Source: Thiocystis violacea (lineage in GTDB: Bacteria > Pseudomonadota > Gammaproteobacteria > Chromatiales > Chromatiaceae). Taken from it: a DNA stretch of 64,000 bases. The notes below the pieces were generated by a model. That model saw only the letters and a list, made by a program, of their open reading frames with translations, had not been told where the DNA came from and searched no databases. Positions 62,692 to 64,000 of this stretch are shown one piece after another. The DNA lies in assembly GCF_016583565.1 (NCBI RefSeq), contig NZ_NRRF01000006.1, positions 62,001 through 126,000 of the forward strand, read 5' to 3'. The position numbers and the translations under genes are program-made. The stretch's first letter is position 1; each line of letters opens with the position of its first letter.

Positions 62692-62834
62692 AGTCTAGTG
62701 GCTCCGGCGACCTACACAAGCGAAACAGCGCCCATCCGCTGGCGGCGGTGCTGGATTGCCATTGCGGCCGCGCCAGCACGAGCAGACTGAATTCGGTGAT
62801 TTCCGGGAAACGACAGACCAACGGCACCGATCGC

Positions 62835-62990
62835 GTAGGATGGGCAAAGCCCGCGCGATGCGCTTCGCCCGGAGCCCCGAGGATCGACGGGCGTGCCCAT
62901 CATCCCAGCGCAATACCTTGCAGGATGGGCACGTCCGTCCAGCGCCGAGGTCAAGCTCAAGCCCCGAGCGCGGACTTTGCCCATCCTACC
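62835..62990. repeat. Inverted repeats of the GATGGGCA type
   Basis: GTAGGATGGGCAAAGC (62835-62850) is matched in inverse by ACTTTGCCCATCCTAC (62974-62989). Two inner copies, GCGTGCCCATCAT (62891-62903) and AGGATGGGCAC (62922-62932), add a nested inverted pair. Sequences of this kind recur in intergenic regions of many proteobacteria as short palindromic elements; I recall this rather than verified it. Confidence 0.6.
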
Positions 62991-63019
62991 GCCCTGACAA
63001 CTGAAACCCGAATCCCGGA

Positions 63020-63940
63020 ATGACCGAAGCACAACAGATCACGATGCCCGACCCCACCCCAGAGACCCCGCCGCTGCTCGCGCGCTGGGTCGCGGCGGCA
63101 CGCCCCAAGACCCTGCCCTTGACGCTGGCCCCAGTGATCGCCGGCATCGGGCTCGCGATCGCGGAGACCGGATCCCTGGCACCTTGGGTCGCGCTCTGCA
63201 CCCTGGTCGCCGCGGTCGCCATCCAGATCGGGACCAATCTCCACAACGATGCCGCGGACTTCGAGCGCGGCACGGACACGGAGGATCGGGTAGGACCCCC
63301 GCGCGCAACGGCGCAGGGCTGGCTCTCGGCGGGTCAGGTCAAGCTCGCCGCGCACCTCATGTTCGCCCTCGCCTTCCTGATCGGCCTGGCACTCTTGGCG
63401 CGTGGCGGCCTGCCCATTCTGTCGATCGGCCTGGCCTCGCTCGCGGCGGGCTACGCCTACACCAGCGGTCCACGACCCATCGCCTACGGACCCTTCGGCG
63501 AGCTCTATGTCCTGCTCTTCTTCGGCATGGCGGCCGTCGGCGGAACCTACTATCTGCAAACGCTCAGCTTTGGTTGGACGCCGCTGCTGACCGGCATCGC
63601 GCTGGGCTTGCCGGCGGCCGCCGTGCTCCTGATCAACAATTATCGGGATCTGGAGACGGACACCGCCGCCGGGCGCAGAACGCTCTGTTACTACCTCGGC
63701 CGGCCGCGCGCCAGATACCTCTATGTGCTGCTGCTGATCGCCCCCGTCGCCATGCTCATGTTCAGCGGCCTGCCTGGCGTGACCTGGACGCTGCTGGCCG
63801 CCTTGCCAGTCGCCGCCGTCCTGAGCCTGCGGCTGTTGCGCGGCGCGCGCGCCGCGGAGCTCAACACGCAGCTGGCGAGAACGGCTCAATATCAGGCCCT
63901 GCTGGTCGCCCTCATGCTGCTTGGATTCGTCATCCGCTGA
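63020..63940 (+). CDS. menA: 1,4-dihydroxy-2-naphthoate polyprenyltransferase
   Basis: 306 residues with about eight to nine membrane helices, UbiA superfamily. The first Asp-rich motif is NLHNDAADFERGTD and the second is NNYRDLETDTAAGRRTL, both characteristic of MenA. It attaches the isoprenoid chain to dihydroxynaphthoate, making demethylmenaquinone. It is followed 5 bp later by the start of menC. Confidence 0.94.
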   Translation: MTEAQQITMPDPTPETPPLLARWVAAARPKTLPLTLAPVIAGIGLAIAETGSLAPWVALCTLVAAVAIQIGTNLHNDAADFERGTDTEDRVGPPRATAQGWLSAGQVKLAAHLMFALAFLIGLALLARGGLPILSIGLASLAAGYAYTSGPRPIAYGPFGELYVLLFFGMAAVGGTYYLQTLSFGWTPLLTGIALGLPAAAVLLINNYRDLETDTAAGRRTLCYYLGRPRARYLYVLLLIAPVAMLMFSGLPGVTWTLLAALPVAAVLSLRLLRGARAAELNTQLARTAQYQALLVALMLLGFVIR

Positions 63941-63945
63941 CGCTG

Positions 63946-64000
63946 GTGATCGATCGACTCCTCATCCATCCCTATGATCTGCCGCTGCGGCGTCCCTGGG
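63946..64000 (+). CDS. menC: o-Succinylbenzoate synthase, N-terminal start only
   Basis: Eighteen codons from GTG 63946 read MIDRLLIHPYDLPLRRPW before the window ends. The pattern, a hydrophobic strand followed by YDLPLRRPW, fits the start of MenC of the enolase superfamily. The location straight after menA supports it. Only the beginning is visible. Confidence 0.6.
   Translation, partial: MIDRLLIHPYDLPLRRPW

Overview
The window is high-GC chromosomal DNA from a gammaproteobacterium, most likely a purple sulfur bacterium of the Chromatiales. I infer this from the rpe-gph-trpE order, a CbbQ-type AAA+ ATPase plus a CbbO/NorD-type VWA protein, a DUF3422 protein, LigE, and menaquinone genes beside ordinary proteobacterial genes. 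No rRNA, tRNA or CRISPR array was recognised. Both window edges cut genes: trpE at the left and menC at the right.

Layout. 1-6 kb: the rpe-gph-trpE cluster (minus strand), a CbiM-like permease, an aldo/keto reductase and a PfkB kinase. 6-13.6 kb: a membrane-anchored sulfatase-modifying-factor-like protein, a DUF3422 protein, two tandem retropepsin-like proteases, an MlaC-like protein, a small unknown protein and a CbbO/NorD-like VWA protein. 13.6-25 kb: a signalling block with a 1528-residue HK/REC/HPt/GGDEF/EAL composite, a CHASE8-type hybrid histidine kinase, a TonB-dependent receptor and a secreted protein with two YfiR-like regions. This block lies between the CbbO-like gene and its expected partner CbbQ (26 kb). 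27-34 kb: a HerA-like ATPase, a rhodanese lipoprotein, a secreted cyclophilin, LigE, a GNAT acetyltransferase, RluE and small envelope proteins.

34.7-38.9 kb: a compact plus-strand operon of a BON-LysM protein, a coiled-coil cytosolic protein, a single-pass membrane protein and a long coiled-coil protein with a glycine-rich tail. Its function is not known to me, and it is the best candidate for an undescribed system. 39-43.2 kb: an arsenic operon (arsR, an MBL-fold protein, arsC, acr3, an ArsP-type permease, a redox-active mini-thioredoxin), ending in a decayed secreted-protein gene.

43.5-51.5 kb: an accessory island bounded on the left by a truncated IS3-family transposase. It contains AT-rich genes for a glycosyltransferase-like protein and two sulfotransferases, then a 1251-residue double glycosyltransferase. 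Together they suggest synthesis of a sulfated surface glycan. 52-58 kb: a PAS-containing chemoreceptor, an EF-hand protein and two alpha/beta hydrolases. 58-64 kb: menF, menD, menB, menA and the start of menC, the route from chorismate to demethylmenaquinone.

Several gene-upstream regions carry short degenerate direct repeats whose sequences differ but whose period is always 16-18 bp. They are listed individually and discussed as one finding.
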